This document shows positions 58,209 through 64,000 of a DNA stretch of 64,000 bases, one piece after another. The DNA comes from Candidatus Binatia bacterium (GTDB taxonomy: Bacteria > Desulfobacterota > Binatia > HRBIN30 > BPIQ01), in contig BPIQ01000001.1 of assembly GCA_026004195.1 (NCBI GenBank), positions 779,871 through 843,870 on the forward strand, written 5' to 3'. Position 1 is the stretch's first letter, and every line of letters starts with the position of its first letter. The translations under genes were made by a program, and so were the position numbers. The notes beneath the pieces were generated by a model. The model was given only the letters and a program-made list of their open reading frames with translations, searched no databases and had not been told where the DNA came from.

Positions 58209-58829
58209 TCAACAGGACGGATGTTCCGCCACGACGCGGAACCTGGCCGCATCCTCCGGGGTGTTCACGTTGCAGAACGACTCCGCTGCCCCCTCGACGG
58301 ACCGCATCTCGGACTCCGAGACGTAGGTGACGGAGATCGCGGGCAAGAAATCCCGGATGGACCGAACCCCCCGCGCGATGGCCCCTTCGATGCGAACCCG
58401 GATCCGGGTCGCATAAAACGCGTGCAGGGGTTCGATGTCCCCTTCCCACTCGGGGATGACGGCCTCCTGGTCCCGGAGGTAGCCGAGGAGATGCGCGATC
58501 GGCTCGAGACGGAGGTAGGGCATGTCGCACGCCACGGCGAACACGTAAGGCGTGGCGACGGCGCCCAGTGCCGCGTGGATCCCGCCGAGCGGCCCTGCCC
58601 CGGGAATCTCGTCGCGAACCACGCGAACCCCGAAGGCCGCGTACTTCTCCGGGGCGTTGGCGACGACCAGGACGTCGGGAAACGCCCTGCGTAAAAGCTC
58701 GACGGTCCGTTCGAGGATCGTCCGCCCCTCGACGCGCAAAAAGGCTTTCTCGCGCCCTCCCATCCGCGAGTTCTTACCACCGGCAAGGATCACGCCCGTC
58801 GCGCGCTCGGTCAGCGGAGAATCCGGCAT
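58209..58829 (-). CDS. mobA: Molybdenum cofactor guanylyltransferase-like protein
   Basis: The 206-residue nucleotidyltransferase has GVILAGGKNSRMGGREKAFL, the Mg-binding region GAGPLGGIHAAL and VACDMPYLRLEPIA, matching MobA. It attaches GMP to molybdopterin for certain molybdoenzymes. No molybdoenzyme or other moco gene is in the window, so a related nucleotidyltransferase role is possible. ATG 58829 is chosen over a longer frame to 58952. It is divergent from the DUF35 gene. Confidence 0.87.
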   Translation of the reverse strand: MPDSPLTERATGVILAGGKNSRMGGREKAFLRVEGRTILERTVELLRRAFPDVLVVANAPEKYAAFGVRVVRDEIPGAGPLGGIHAALGAVATPYVFAVACDMPYLRLEPIAHLLGYLRDQEAVIPEWEGDIEPLHAFYATRIRVRIEGAIARGVRSIRDFLPAISVTYVSESEMRSVEGAAESFCNVNTPEDAARFRVVAEHPSC

Positions 58830-59041
58830 CGACCTCGCCACGGAGTACCTCGGGGCTTCATGTCGCGGTGGCACCGACGGCGGCGTGCTTCGCCGCGATT
58901 CGGCATGGACTCGTCGCCCAGCAACATTACGGAGACTCGCGACGGCTGTCAAGGAGAACCCCGCCCGAGCGCATTGATTCTGGAAGGACGAGTTTCTATT
59001 GTCGGCCCGACTTCCGCGAGTCGGGAAGGACGCAAAAACCG

Positions 59042-59482
59042 ATGGCAGAGACGACGTACCGAGGTCCCGTCCCCGTACCCACCCCGGAAACCAAGCCGTT
59101 CTGGGAAGCCGCGAAACAGCGCGTGCTCCTGGTGCAGGAGTGCGAGACGTGCGGCCACCGCTATTTCTACCCTCGCCCCTTGTGCCCTCGCTGTTTTTCC
59201 TCGCGGGTGCGCTGGCTCCGGTGTTCGGGGCGTGGAAGACTTCACACGTTCGTCGTCAACCACCGGCCGCCGAAGGACTTCCCGCTTCCCGCCCCGTACG
59301 TGATCGCCATCGTGGAGCTGGAGGAGGGGCCCCGGATGCTCACGAACCTCGTCGGAGTGGATCCGGACCCGAAGACGCTGCGGTGCGACATGCCGGTCGA
59401 GGTCGTCTTCGAGGACATCACGGAAGACATCGCGCTGCCGCGTTTTCGGCCGGCGACCGAGAAACCGGACGAACCTCGATGA
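59042..59482 (+). CDS. DUF35 zinc-ribbon/OB-fold protein (thiolase partner)
   Basis: The 146-residue protein has the DUF35 layout: an N-terminal helix (TPETKPFWEAAKQRVLLVQE), a rubredoxin-like zinc ribbon with two CxxC motifs (CETCGHRY and CPRCFSSR), and an OB-fold with FVVNHRPPKDFPLPAPYVIA. DUF35 proteins bind acyl-CoA and pair with thiolase-like enzymes, as in steroid side-chain aldolases and ketoacyl synthesis complexes. It overlaps the thiolase-like gene by 4 bases, so the two almost certainly form a complex. Confidence 0.9.
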   Translation: MAETTYRGPVPVPTPETKPFWEAAKQRVLLVQECETCGHRYFYPRPLCPRCFSSRVRWLRCSGRGRLHTFVVNHRPPKDFPLPAPYVIAIVELEEGPRMLTNLVGVDPDPKTLRCDMPVEVVFEDITEDIALPRFRPATEKPDEPR

Positions 59483-60642
59483 ACCCGCGCGAACTGAGGG
59501 GAAAGGTAGCGGTCGTCGGGGTCGCCGAATCGGACGAGCTGGGCCGCCTTCCCCACAAGTCGGCCCTGGCCCTTCACATGGAAGCGTCGCGCAACGCGCT
59601 CGAAGACGCCGGGCTCCGGCCTTCGGACGTGGACGCCGTGTTCACCTCGGGGCGCAACATGGCGAACGACGTCCCCGAGTACCTGGGAATTCGTCCCCGG
59701 TTCGTCGACGGAACGCAAATCGGCGGTGCCTCTTTTCTGCTCCACGTCGAGCACGCGGCCACGGCCATCGCGTCCGGTCTCTGCGAGGTCGCGCTCATCT
59801 CCCACGGCGAGAGCGGTTACTCCCGCGTGGGGATGCCCTCGGTCCGCTGGGGCCCCGACTCGGTCAACCTGCAGTTCGAACAACCTTACGGCGTGGGCGG
59901 CCCTCCGACCCGGTACGGCTTCGTGGCCACGAGGCACATGCACGAGTTCGGGACGACGAAGGAACAAATGGCGGAAGTCGCGGTCGCGACCCGGAAGTGG
60001 GCGAGTCTGAATCCGAAAGCCTTCCTCCGCGACCCGATCACGGTCGAAGACGTCCTGAACTCCCGCCCGATCTGCTGGCCCTTCAACCTGCTCGACTGCT
60101 GCCTCGTGACCGACGGCGGCGGCGCCGTCGTCCTCACGTCGGCCGAGCGAGCGAAGGACCTGCCGAAACAACCGGTCTACGTCCTCGGGACCGGAACCTG
60201 CGTCACCCACCAGATGATCAGCCAGATGCCGTCGTACTCGGAGTGGGAAGCCGCACGGGTCGCGGGCGAGCTGGCCTTCGCGAGGGCGGGCGTGAAGCAG
60301 CGCGACATCGACGTCGCCGAGATCTACGACGCCTTCACCATCGTACCGATTCTCGCGCTCGAGGCCCTCGGCTTCTGCAAGAAGGGAGAGGGCGGCCCCT
60401 TCGTGAGCGGCCAGCGAACGGCCCCCGGAGGGGACTTCCCCATGAACACGAACGGGGGAGGACTCTCCTACACGCACACGGGCATGTACGGAATCTTCCT
60501 TTTGATCGAAGCGGTCCGCCAGCTCCGCGGAGAGTGCGGCTCGCGTCAGGTCGCGGGCGCCCGAACGGCGCTCTGCCACGGTCTCGGCGGCATCTTCAGC
60601 AGCGCCGCCACCGTGATCCTCTCGACCGAACCGAGCCCGTGA
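59479..60642 (+). CDS. Thiolase-superfamily protein lacking the N-terminal nucleophilic Cys
   Basis: The 387-residue protein is a thiolase-like fold of the SCP-x/lipid-transfer group. Where thiolases have the nucleophile Cys it reads TQIGGASFLLHVEHAATAIA, with no Cys at that place. The C-terminal parts VAEIYDAFTIVPILALEALG, FPMNTNGGGLSYTHTGMYG (active His) and ALCHGLGGIFSSA (second Cys) are kept. Members of this type paired with DUF35 include the retro-aldolase Ltp2 of steroid breakdown. Carbon-carbon bond cleavage or formation without thiolysis is a plausible inference; the substrate is unknown. Confidence 0.87.
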   Translation: MNPRELRGKVAVVGVAESDELGRLPHKSALALHMEASRNALEDAGLRPSDVDAVFTSGRNMANDVPEYLGIRPRFVDGTQIGGASFLLHVEHAATAIASGLCEVALISHGESGYSRVGMPSVRWGPDSVNLQFEQPYGVGGPPTRYGFVATRHMHEFGTTKEQMAEVAVATRKWASLNPKAFLRDPITVEDVLNSRPICWPFNLLDCCLVTDGGGAVVLTSAERAKDLPKQPVYVLGTGTCVTHQMISQMPSYSEWEAARVAGELAFARAGVKQRDIDVAEIYDAFTIVPILALEALGFCKKGEGGPFVSGQRTAPGGDFPMNTNGGGLSYTHTGMYGIFLLIEAVRQLRGECGSRQVAGARTALCHGLGGIFSSAATVILSTEPSP

Positions 60643-60649
60643 GAGCCGG

Positions 60650-60937
60650 TCAGTCGTCGTGCTCCACCGCCCCCTCGGACGGCGACGGACCCACCAGGAG
60701 GGGAGCCAGCTTTTTTCGGATGGAGTCCACCGACCATCCGAAGTGCTGGCACACGCTCACGAAGCTGAACGTATGAGAATCGTCGTCCGAGAGGAAGTAA
60801 TTCCGAGCGCGTCGTTGATCGTTCGGGTGACGACTACCGAGATCCCAATACGCAGCCTCGAACACCGCGAGCAGCAGCCGCTCTTCCGGGCGGAGCGACT
60901 TTTTGTACTCCAAGAGAACGATGTCGTTCAGAAGCAT
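60650..60937 (-). CDS. Small uncharacterised protein, 95 residues
   Basis: From ATG 60937 the protein reads MLLNDIVLLEYKKSLRPEER, then AVFEAAYWDLGSRHPNDQRR, ARNYFLSDDDSHTFSFVSVC and QHFGWSVDSIRKKLAPLL. The FSF..VC..FGW....IRK segment looks like a small DNA-binding helix-turn-helix, and the upstream (ARNYFLSDD) part is conserved-looking. I recall similar unnamed proteins in deltaproteobacterial genomes but cannot give a family. It is convergent with the thiolase-like gene. A promoter with good -10/-35 boxes lies about 140 bases upstream. Confidence 0.7.
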   Translation of the reverse strand: MLLNDIVLLEYKKSLRPEERLLLAVFEAAYWDLGSRHPNDQRRARNYFLSDDDSHTFSFVSVCQHFGWSVDSIRKKLAPLLVGPSPSEGAVEHDD

Positions 60938-61075
60938 CCCGAGCCCCCCGTTACCCGCGACCCCGTGTGTACCCGGATTCGAAAAGGCGTCCCTCGCCTT
61001 TCCCCCGAAATCACCTGGCCTTTCCCCCCTTCCATGACCGAGAAGCAGCCCCCGGTACCCGAATCCTTGGCGAGT

Positions 61076-61105
61076 TCTATAGCACAATCCAAGTCTTTCC
61101 CTCAA
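61076..61105 (-). promoter_or_regulatory. Candidate sigma-70 promoter for the small gene at 60650-60937
   Basis: On the minus strand TTGAGG (61105-61100) and TATAGA (61081-61076) are 18 bases apart. A transcript starting near 61069 would have a leader of about 130 bases before the ATG at 60937. The leader shows no conserved structure that I recognise. Confidence 0.4.
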
Positions 61106-61167
61106 TCGAAAACCCGCTCGTGCCGAAAGGGAAAAGACGCCAAAGAACGCTTTTCCACGTGCGCACC

Positions 61168-61596
61168 ATGGAGACCCGCGTTCCCGTGGACGCCACGATC
61201 GTGACGGACGGTTCGTGCCTCGGGAATCCCGGTCCCGGGGGGTGGGCTTATTCGATCCGATATCGGGACGGCCGAGTGGTGAAGGGTTCCGGCTCGGACC
61301 CGGAAACGACGAACAACCGGATGGAGCTCACCGCGCTCTTGCGGGCGCTCGAGCGGCTCGAGCCCGAGACCCGGTATGTCCAGGTCGTCACCGATTCCCA
61401 ATGGCTCGCGTTTTGCGCGAGCGGAAAGTGGAAACGGCGGGCGAACCTCGACCTCTGGAAGCGATTCGAAGAACTCGCTCGAGGGAAAAAAATCGACTGG
61501 ATCTGGCAGGAACGAAACGTGACCGAGGACATGCGAGACGTCGACGAGCGCGCCAGAGGCGAGGCGCAGCGAAGGAAGAAGCCGGCCGCGAGCTGA
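61168..61596 (+). CDS. Ribonuclease HI-like protein
   Basis: The 142-residue protein has three of the acidic active-site residues of RNase H: Asp in TDGSCLGNPGPGGWA, Glu in NNRMELTALLRAL and Asp in VTDSQWLAFCASGKW. The region of the fourth reads DMRDVDERARGEAQ, where an Asp is present. The catalytic-loop His of RNase HI (usually GHxGhxxNE) is missing. It probably cleaves RNA in RNA-DNA hybrids, perhaps with altered activity. ATG 61168 is chosen; longer frames upstream have no family match. The gene stands alone, convergent with the PEBP gene. Confidence 0.8.
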   Translation: METRVPVDATIVTDGSCLGNPGPGGWAYSIRYRDGRVVKGSGSDPETTNNRMELTALLRALERLEPETRYVQVVTDSQWLAFCASGKWKRRANLDLWKRFEELARGKKIDWIWQERNVTEDMRDVDERARGEAQRRKKPAAS

Positions 61597-61608
61597 TCCC
61601 TCGTCCCG

Positions 61609-62151
61609 TCAGGGCGACGTAGGCGCACGTGGCCTGGCGTACCGCCCCGTGTATTCGGCGCTCGCGCGGGCATGCCGCTCCGCGGCGGAGCGGACTTCCT
61701 CCTTGCTCGCGCCCGGCGGGAGTCCGAGCGGAGCATCGAGAGCGTAGAGCCGGAAGACGTACCGGTGGGGTCGGTCACCGGGGGGCGGACACGGCCCTCC
61801 GTAGCCCAGCCGCCCGAAGTCGTTCTTGCCTTGCTTGGCGCCACTCTCGAGCGACGCATCCCGCGACACACCCTGCTCGAGTCCCGAAAGTTCGGGGTCG
61901 AGGTCGTAGAGAAGCCAGTGGACCCAGACTCCGCGGGGAGCATCGGGATCCTCGACGACGAGAGCGAGACTTTTCGTCCCGGCCGGCACGTCTTTCCACC
62001 GAAGCGCCGGGGAGAGATCTTCCCCGTCGCAGGTGTGACGGCGAGGGATCTCGCCGCCCGACGGAAAGTCGGGGCTCCAGAGCTCGAAGGCCCGGCCCGG
62101 GGAAGCGCAAAGGAAGAGGAGGAAGCCCCAGAGCGCCAAGCCGGAGAACAT
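61609..62151 (-). CDS. YbhB/YbcL-type phosphatidylethanolamine-binding (PEBP) protein, exported
   Basis: The 180-residue protein has a signal peptide (GLALWGFLLFLCASPGRA). A bacterial PEBP domain follows: IPRRHTCDGEDLSPALRW, SLALVVEDPDAPRGVWVHWL and GYGGPCPPPGDRPHRYVFRL. These are the ligand-pocket motifs DPDAP and GPxPP-H-Y. Its ligand and role in bacteria are not settled. ATG 62151 gives the signal peptide; a longer frame to 62454 overlaps the divergent gene and is rejected. Confidence 0.88.
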   Translation of the reverse strand: MFSGLALWGFLLFLCASPGRAFELWSPDFPSGGEIPRRHTCDGEDLSPALRWKDVPAGTKSLALVVEDPDAPRGVWVHWLLYDLDPELSGLEQGVSRDASLESGAKQGKNDFGRLGYGGPCPPPGDRPHRYVFRLYALDAPLGLPPGASKEEVRSAAERHARASAEYTGRYARPRAPTSP

Positions 62152-62289
62152 CCCGGGTCGGCACCGCCGCTTCCTGACCGACCGGTCAATCACGCCGGCA
62201 CCACCGCGTCCGCGTGGCGGGACTTGGCTAAGATATCGAAATTTCGGGAGTTTTGTAGAGATTTCACCCGACGATGCAGGGTTCTCGCG

Positions 62290-62326
62290 TTGACAACGAA
62301 AGAGCCCGACTTTAAGCTTCGGGCTC
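62290..62326 (+). promoter_or_regulatory. Promoter with an 8-bp inverted repeat over the -10 region of the HEXXH gene
   Basis: TTGACA (62290-62295) and TAAGCT (62313-62318) are separated by 17 bases. The -10 box sits in the loop of a perfect inverted repeat, GAGCCCGA (62302-62309) and TCGGGCTC (62319-62326). The 25-base dyad could be an operator for a repressor or a hairpin at the start of the message. A separate 10-bp palindrome, cgaaatttcg, lies at 62237-62246 closer to the divergent PEBP gene. Confidence 0.45.
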
Positions 62327-62344
62327 GGCTTCGAGGGTGGTCCC

Positions 62345-62788
62345 ATGCGCATGATCCTTCCACCTCTCCGGCAGCGAAGGCAAATCCATCGCTCGCTCTC
62401 GGAATTCTTCCAAACCCACAAGATGACGGAGTTCAACCGCGCCATCGCGGCCATCTGCCGTTTCTACGGCCTCCCGAAACCGAAAGTTCAGTGGTTCGAG
62501 TACATCGACTGGGGCCGCACGGTAGGGCGCACGTACGAGGACGGCAAGGTCCATCTCGTTCATCCCGAGAACTGGAAAAGCGGCCGAAAGTACAACTCCG
62601 AGCGGCAGTGGATCAACGCCGTCTACCACGAGATGGGTCACTACATCTTCTGGGCGGACGCGGAGCGCAAGGCCGACACGTTCGCCCAGCGCATGGAGCG
62701 GGGGCTCGACTTTCGCCGGAACGGGAACGGGCGGCATCCGGCCGCGAAGAACGGCCGGCCTCCACGCCGCGGGAGGACCCGTGGCTGA
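62345..62788 (+). CDS. Small HEXXH putative zinc metalloprotease
   Basis: The 147-residue protein has a zinc-protease helix INAVYHEMGHYIFWADAERK (HEMGH) with a possible third ligand Glu eight residues on (AERKADTFAQRM). It is preceded by WFEYIDWGRTVGRTYEDG and VHLVHPENWKSGRKYNSERQ. There is no signal peptide, so it is cytoplasmic. The C-terminus is basic and low complexity. The layout recalls SprT- or IrrE-like gluzincins but no family is clearly matched. It overlaps the next unknown gene by 8 bases and has a candidate promoter with a dyad upstream. Confidence 0.72.
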   Translation: MRMILPPLRQRRQIHRSLSEFFQTHKMTEFNRAIAAICRFYGLPKPKVQWFEYIDWGRTVGRTYEDGKVHLVHPENWKSGRKYNSERQWINAVYHEMGHYIFWADAERKADTFAQRMERGLDFRRNGNGRHPAAKNGRPPRRGRTRG

Positions 62789-63326
62789 GAATCCCACCAA
62801 GCCCACGGTCGAGAACCGGTGGTGGGCGGAGCTCGGAAGACCCAAAGAAACGATCGGACCCAAAAAACCCGCCCCGGCCGGCTCCAGGTTCTACAAGGTC
62901 GCCGAGGGCTACGATCAGGACCGGGCACGCGAGGCTCTGACCGATCTCAACCTTCGCCTTCTTCGCGAGGCCAACCCCGAAGAGGGAAAGTGGTCGTACC
63001 TCCAGCTTCTGCCCGAGCGGTTCGATCGGGCGAAACTCGAGAAGATCCAGGCGGCCGTGGACCTCCCGCCCTACGCGCGCGGACTCGTCGTCGACTCGGG
63101 CAGGACGATCCGGCTCCTGGTCACCGGCACGCCGATCGGCCAGCGCGTGCTCGAACTCGCCCTCGTCGAACCTCCTTCCTTCGACTGCTGGGTCGAGGAA
63201 GAGTGGGTCCACGAGGAACTCTACCGGTCCCGACGGCAGGCTCTCGCCAGGTTCCGGAAACTCGTCCGGCAATACCTTTCCCCCGAAGCCCTGGCCGAGT
63301 TCGAGGCGATCCGCCCGCGTGTCTGA
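62781..63326 (+). CDS. Uncharacterised protein, 181 residues, partner of the HEXXH gene
   Basis: The GTG start lies inside the end of the HEXXH gene (8-base overlap), which implies translational coupling. The first 35 residues are Pro/Lys-rich. The rest looks like a mixed alpha/beta domain with RAREALTDLNLRLLREANPE, LVVDSGRTIRLLVTG and a helical end (YRSRRQALARFRKLVRQYLS). There are no Cys pairs, signal peptide or membrane segments. I do not recognise it. Coupling suggests it is a partner, substrate or inhibitor of the metalloprotease. Confidence 0.6.
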   Translation: MAENPTKPTVENRWWAELGRPKETIGPKKPAPAGSRFYKVAEGYDQDRAREALTDLNLRLLREANPEEGKWSYLQLLPERFDRAKLEKIQAAVDLPPYARGLVVDSGRTIRLLVTGTPIGQRVLELALVEPPSFDCWVEEEWVHEELYRSRRQALARFRKLVRQYLSPEALAEFEAIRPRV

Positions 63327-63332
63327 CGAGGA

Positions 63333-63608
63333 TCAGCGCGGGATCTGGCGCCTTGCCGGCGAGACCCTACGGGGCGAGTGCAAGCGGCCGAACTTCCGCA
63401 TCCCGAAGTAGTAGCAGCAGAGTTCGTTGTCCATGTCGTTGTTGAACGTCCGCTGCCGCCCGTCGTCGAAAAGAACCCTGACGAGGCACGTTCCACCGGG
63501 AACGGACGACGTCATCTCCTCCACGACCACGCCGTTGCCCCACTCCGAGTGCTGGAGATGGACCACCGTGTCGCCCAGGCGAAGAAAAAGTCGGCGGTGG
63601 GATTCCAT
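63333..63608 (-). CDS. DUF3553-like small protein
   Basis: The 91-residue protein has LGDTVVHLQHSEWGNGVVVE, CLVRVLFDDGRQRTFNNDMD and NELCCYYFGMRKFG. This resembles the DUF3553 pattern of an SH3-like barrel (GdxVxHxxxxxWGxGxV...VxFxxxGxRxF). The same fold occurs at the ends of some helicases and transcription-repair proteins. A stand-alone role is unknown. It is convergent with the 181-residue unknown gene, 6 bases apart. Confidence 0.7.
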   Translation of the reverse strand: MESHRRLFLRLGDTVVHLQHSEWGNGVVVEEMTSSVPGGTCLVRVLFDDGRQRTFNNDMDNELCCYYFGMRKFGRLHSPRRVSPARRQIPR

Positions 63609-63647
63609 CGCGCAGCTTCTTTAGCACAGCCCGGCCCCGGACCGGAA

Positions 63648-63683
63648 GCCCGCGCTCAGGCCCGCGCTCAGGCCCGCGCCAAG
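63648..63683. repeat. 12-bp tandem repeat at the stop codon of the isochorismatase-like gene
   Basis: The unit gcccgcgctcag occurs twice in tandem (63648-63659 and 63660-63671), followed by a third copy with two changes (63672-63683). On the minus strand each perfect copy ends in Ala-Arg-Ala-stop, so the stop codon itself is duplicated. This looks like a replication-slippage duplication. Confidence 0.7.
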
Positions 63684-64000
63684 GCGGCCACGATCTTCGA
63701 CGACGACGTCACCGTGGCGAGAAGCGGCAGGATTCTCTCGACGGAAAAACGGTGCATTTCCCACGGGACGCTGGCGCAGCAGTCTTCCGGCACGAGGACG
63801 CTCAGGCCCAGATTGACCGCGCCCCTCACCGTGCCTTCCACGGCGAAGTTCGTGGAGACACCCATCACGATCACCGTGTCCCGACGCAAGAGCCCCAGCG
63901 TCCCGAAAAGCTCCGAGTCCGCCGAGGGATCGATTCCCAGAAAGCGACGCAAGACGAGATCGCCCTCCTGCGGGGCGATGGCCTCGTGGACCTGCGCTCC
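63668..64000 (-). CDS. Isochorismatase-family protein without the catalytic Cys (5' end cut by window edge)
   Basis: The last 110 codons of the gene are present and show the C-terminal half of the isochorismatase/cysteine hydrolase fold: VIVMGVSTNFAVEGTVRGAV and LSVLVPEDCCASVPWEMHRF. Active members have Cys in the segment TN(x)CV; here it reads TNFAV, encoded GCC, so the nucleophile is Ala. Either this subfamily uses another mechanism or it is a binding protein. The N-terminus, with the catalytic Asp, lies beyond the right edge. It ends in the tandem repeat described above. Confidence 0.8.
   Translation of the reverse strand, partial: GAQVHEAIAPQEGDLVLRRFLGIDPSADSELFGTLGLLRRDTVIVMGVSTNFAVEGTVRGAVNLGLSVLVPEDCCASVPWEMHRFSVERILPLLATVTSSSKIVAALARA

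Overview
The window is a very GC-rich, densely packed stretch of a bacterial chromosome, partial at both ends: L13 is cut at the left edge and an isochorismatase-family gene at the right. The gene content is that of a Gram-negative, diderm bacterium. It encodes Kdo and lipid A enzymes, the Lpt pathway, TamA/TamB-like proteins, TolC, MlaC, Lgt and sigma-54. Gene order (tig-clpP-clpX-lon-hup; kdsB-pyrG-kdsA-kdsD; lptC-lptA-lptB-rpoN-hpf-ptsN) resembles former Deltaproteobacteria and relatives such as Desulfobacterota, Myxococcota or Binatota. The glutaryl-CoA dehydrogenase and the thiolase-like/DUF35 pair fit a heterotrophic, possibly Binatota-like lineage. This placement is inference only. No mobile elements, phage genes or CRISPR arrays were seen.

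Layout. 1-6.8 kb (minus strand): rplM, tRNA-Asp, tRNA-Val, HU, then the protein-quality block lon, clpX, clpP, tig, then tRNA-Leu. 7-12.7 kb: a secreted sedolisin protease, a Mut7-C RNase-like protein, two tiny zinc-ribbon proteins, and a minus-strand operon of L,D-transpeptidase, a small acidic protein, D-aminoacyl-tRNA deacylase, DUF1285 and TrmL. 12.7-17.4 kb: a TetR/dehydrogenase/FGGY-kinase cassette, then lgt and a TlpA-type thioredoxin. 17.4-25.2 kb: an Omp85 protein with about seven POTRA domains and TamB, divergent from a DacA-type carboxypeptidase carrying a SPOR domain. 25.2-31.1 kb (minus): an NtrX-type receiver domain fused in frame to LpxC, directly behind an NtrY-type histidine kinase, then proS and a histidine phosphatase.

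31.1-37.9 kb (plus): kdsB-pyrG-kdsA-kdsD, then two LpxL-type acyltransferases flanking a ferritin-like diiron protein. A promoter and a terminator-like hairpin with eight T's lie immediately before the kdsB start. 37.9-41.8 kb: tolC (minus), mlaC, lexA and hemW. 41.8-49.1 kb (minus): ahcY, metK, ptsO, ptsN, hpf, rpoN, lptB, lptA, lptC. 49.2-56.1 kb: phosphatidylcholine synthase, an M48 lipoprotein protease, a Gld-like ABC transporter operon, and glutaryl-CoA dehydrogenase divergent from a LysR regulator. 57-64 kb: Nudix, transglutaminase-like and MobA genes, a DUF35/thiolase-like pair, an RNase H-like protein, a PEBP protein, a small HEXXH protein with an unknown partner, DUF3553, and the partial isochorismatase-like gene.

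The unifying theme is construction of the outer envelope: LpxC, KdsA/B/D, LpxL, Lpt, Tam, Lgt, Mla, TolC and Pcs. The most unusual elements are the receiver-LpxC fusion next to its likely cognate kinase, the ferritin-like gene between the two lipid A acyltransferases, the attenuator-like leader of the kdsB operon, the seven-POTRA Omp85 protein, and two single-base frameshifts (clpX Walker A and the acidic protein) that look more like assembly errors than biology.
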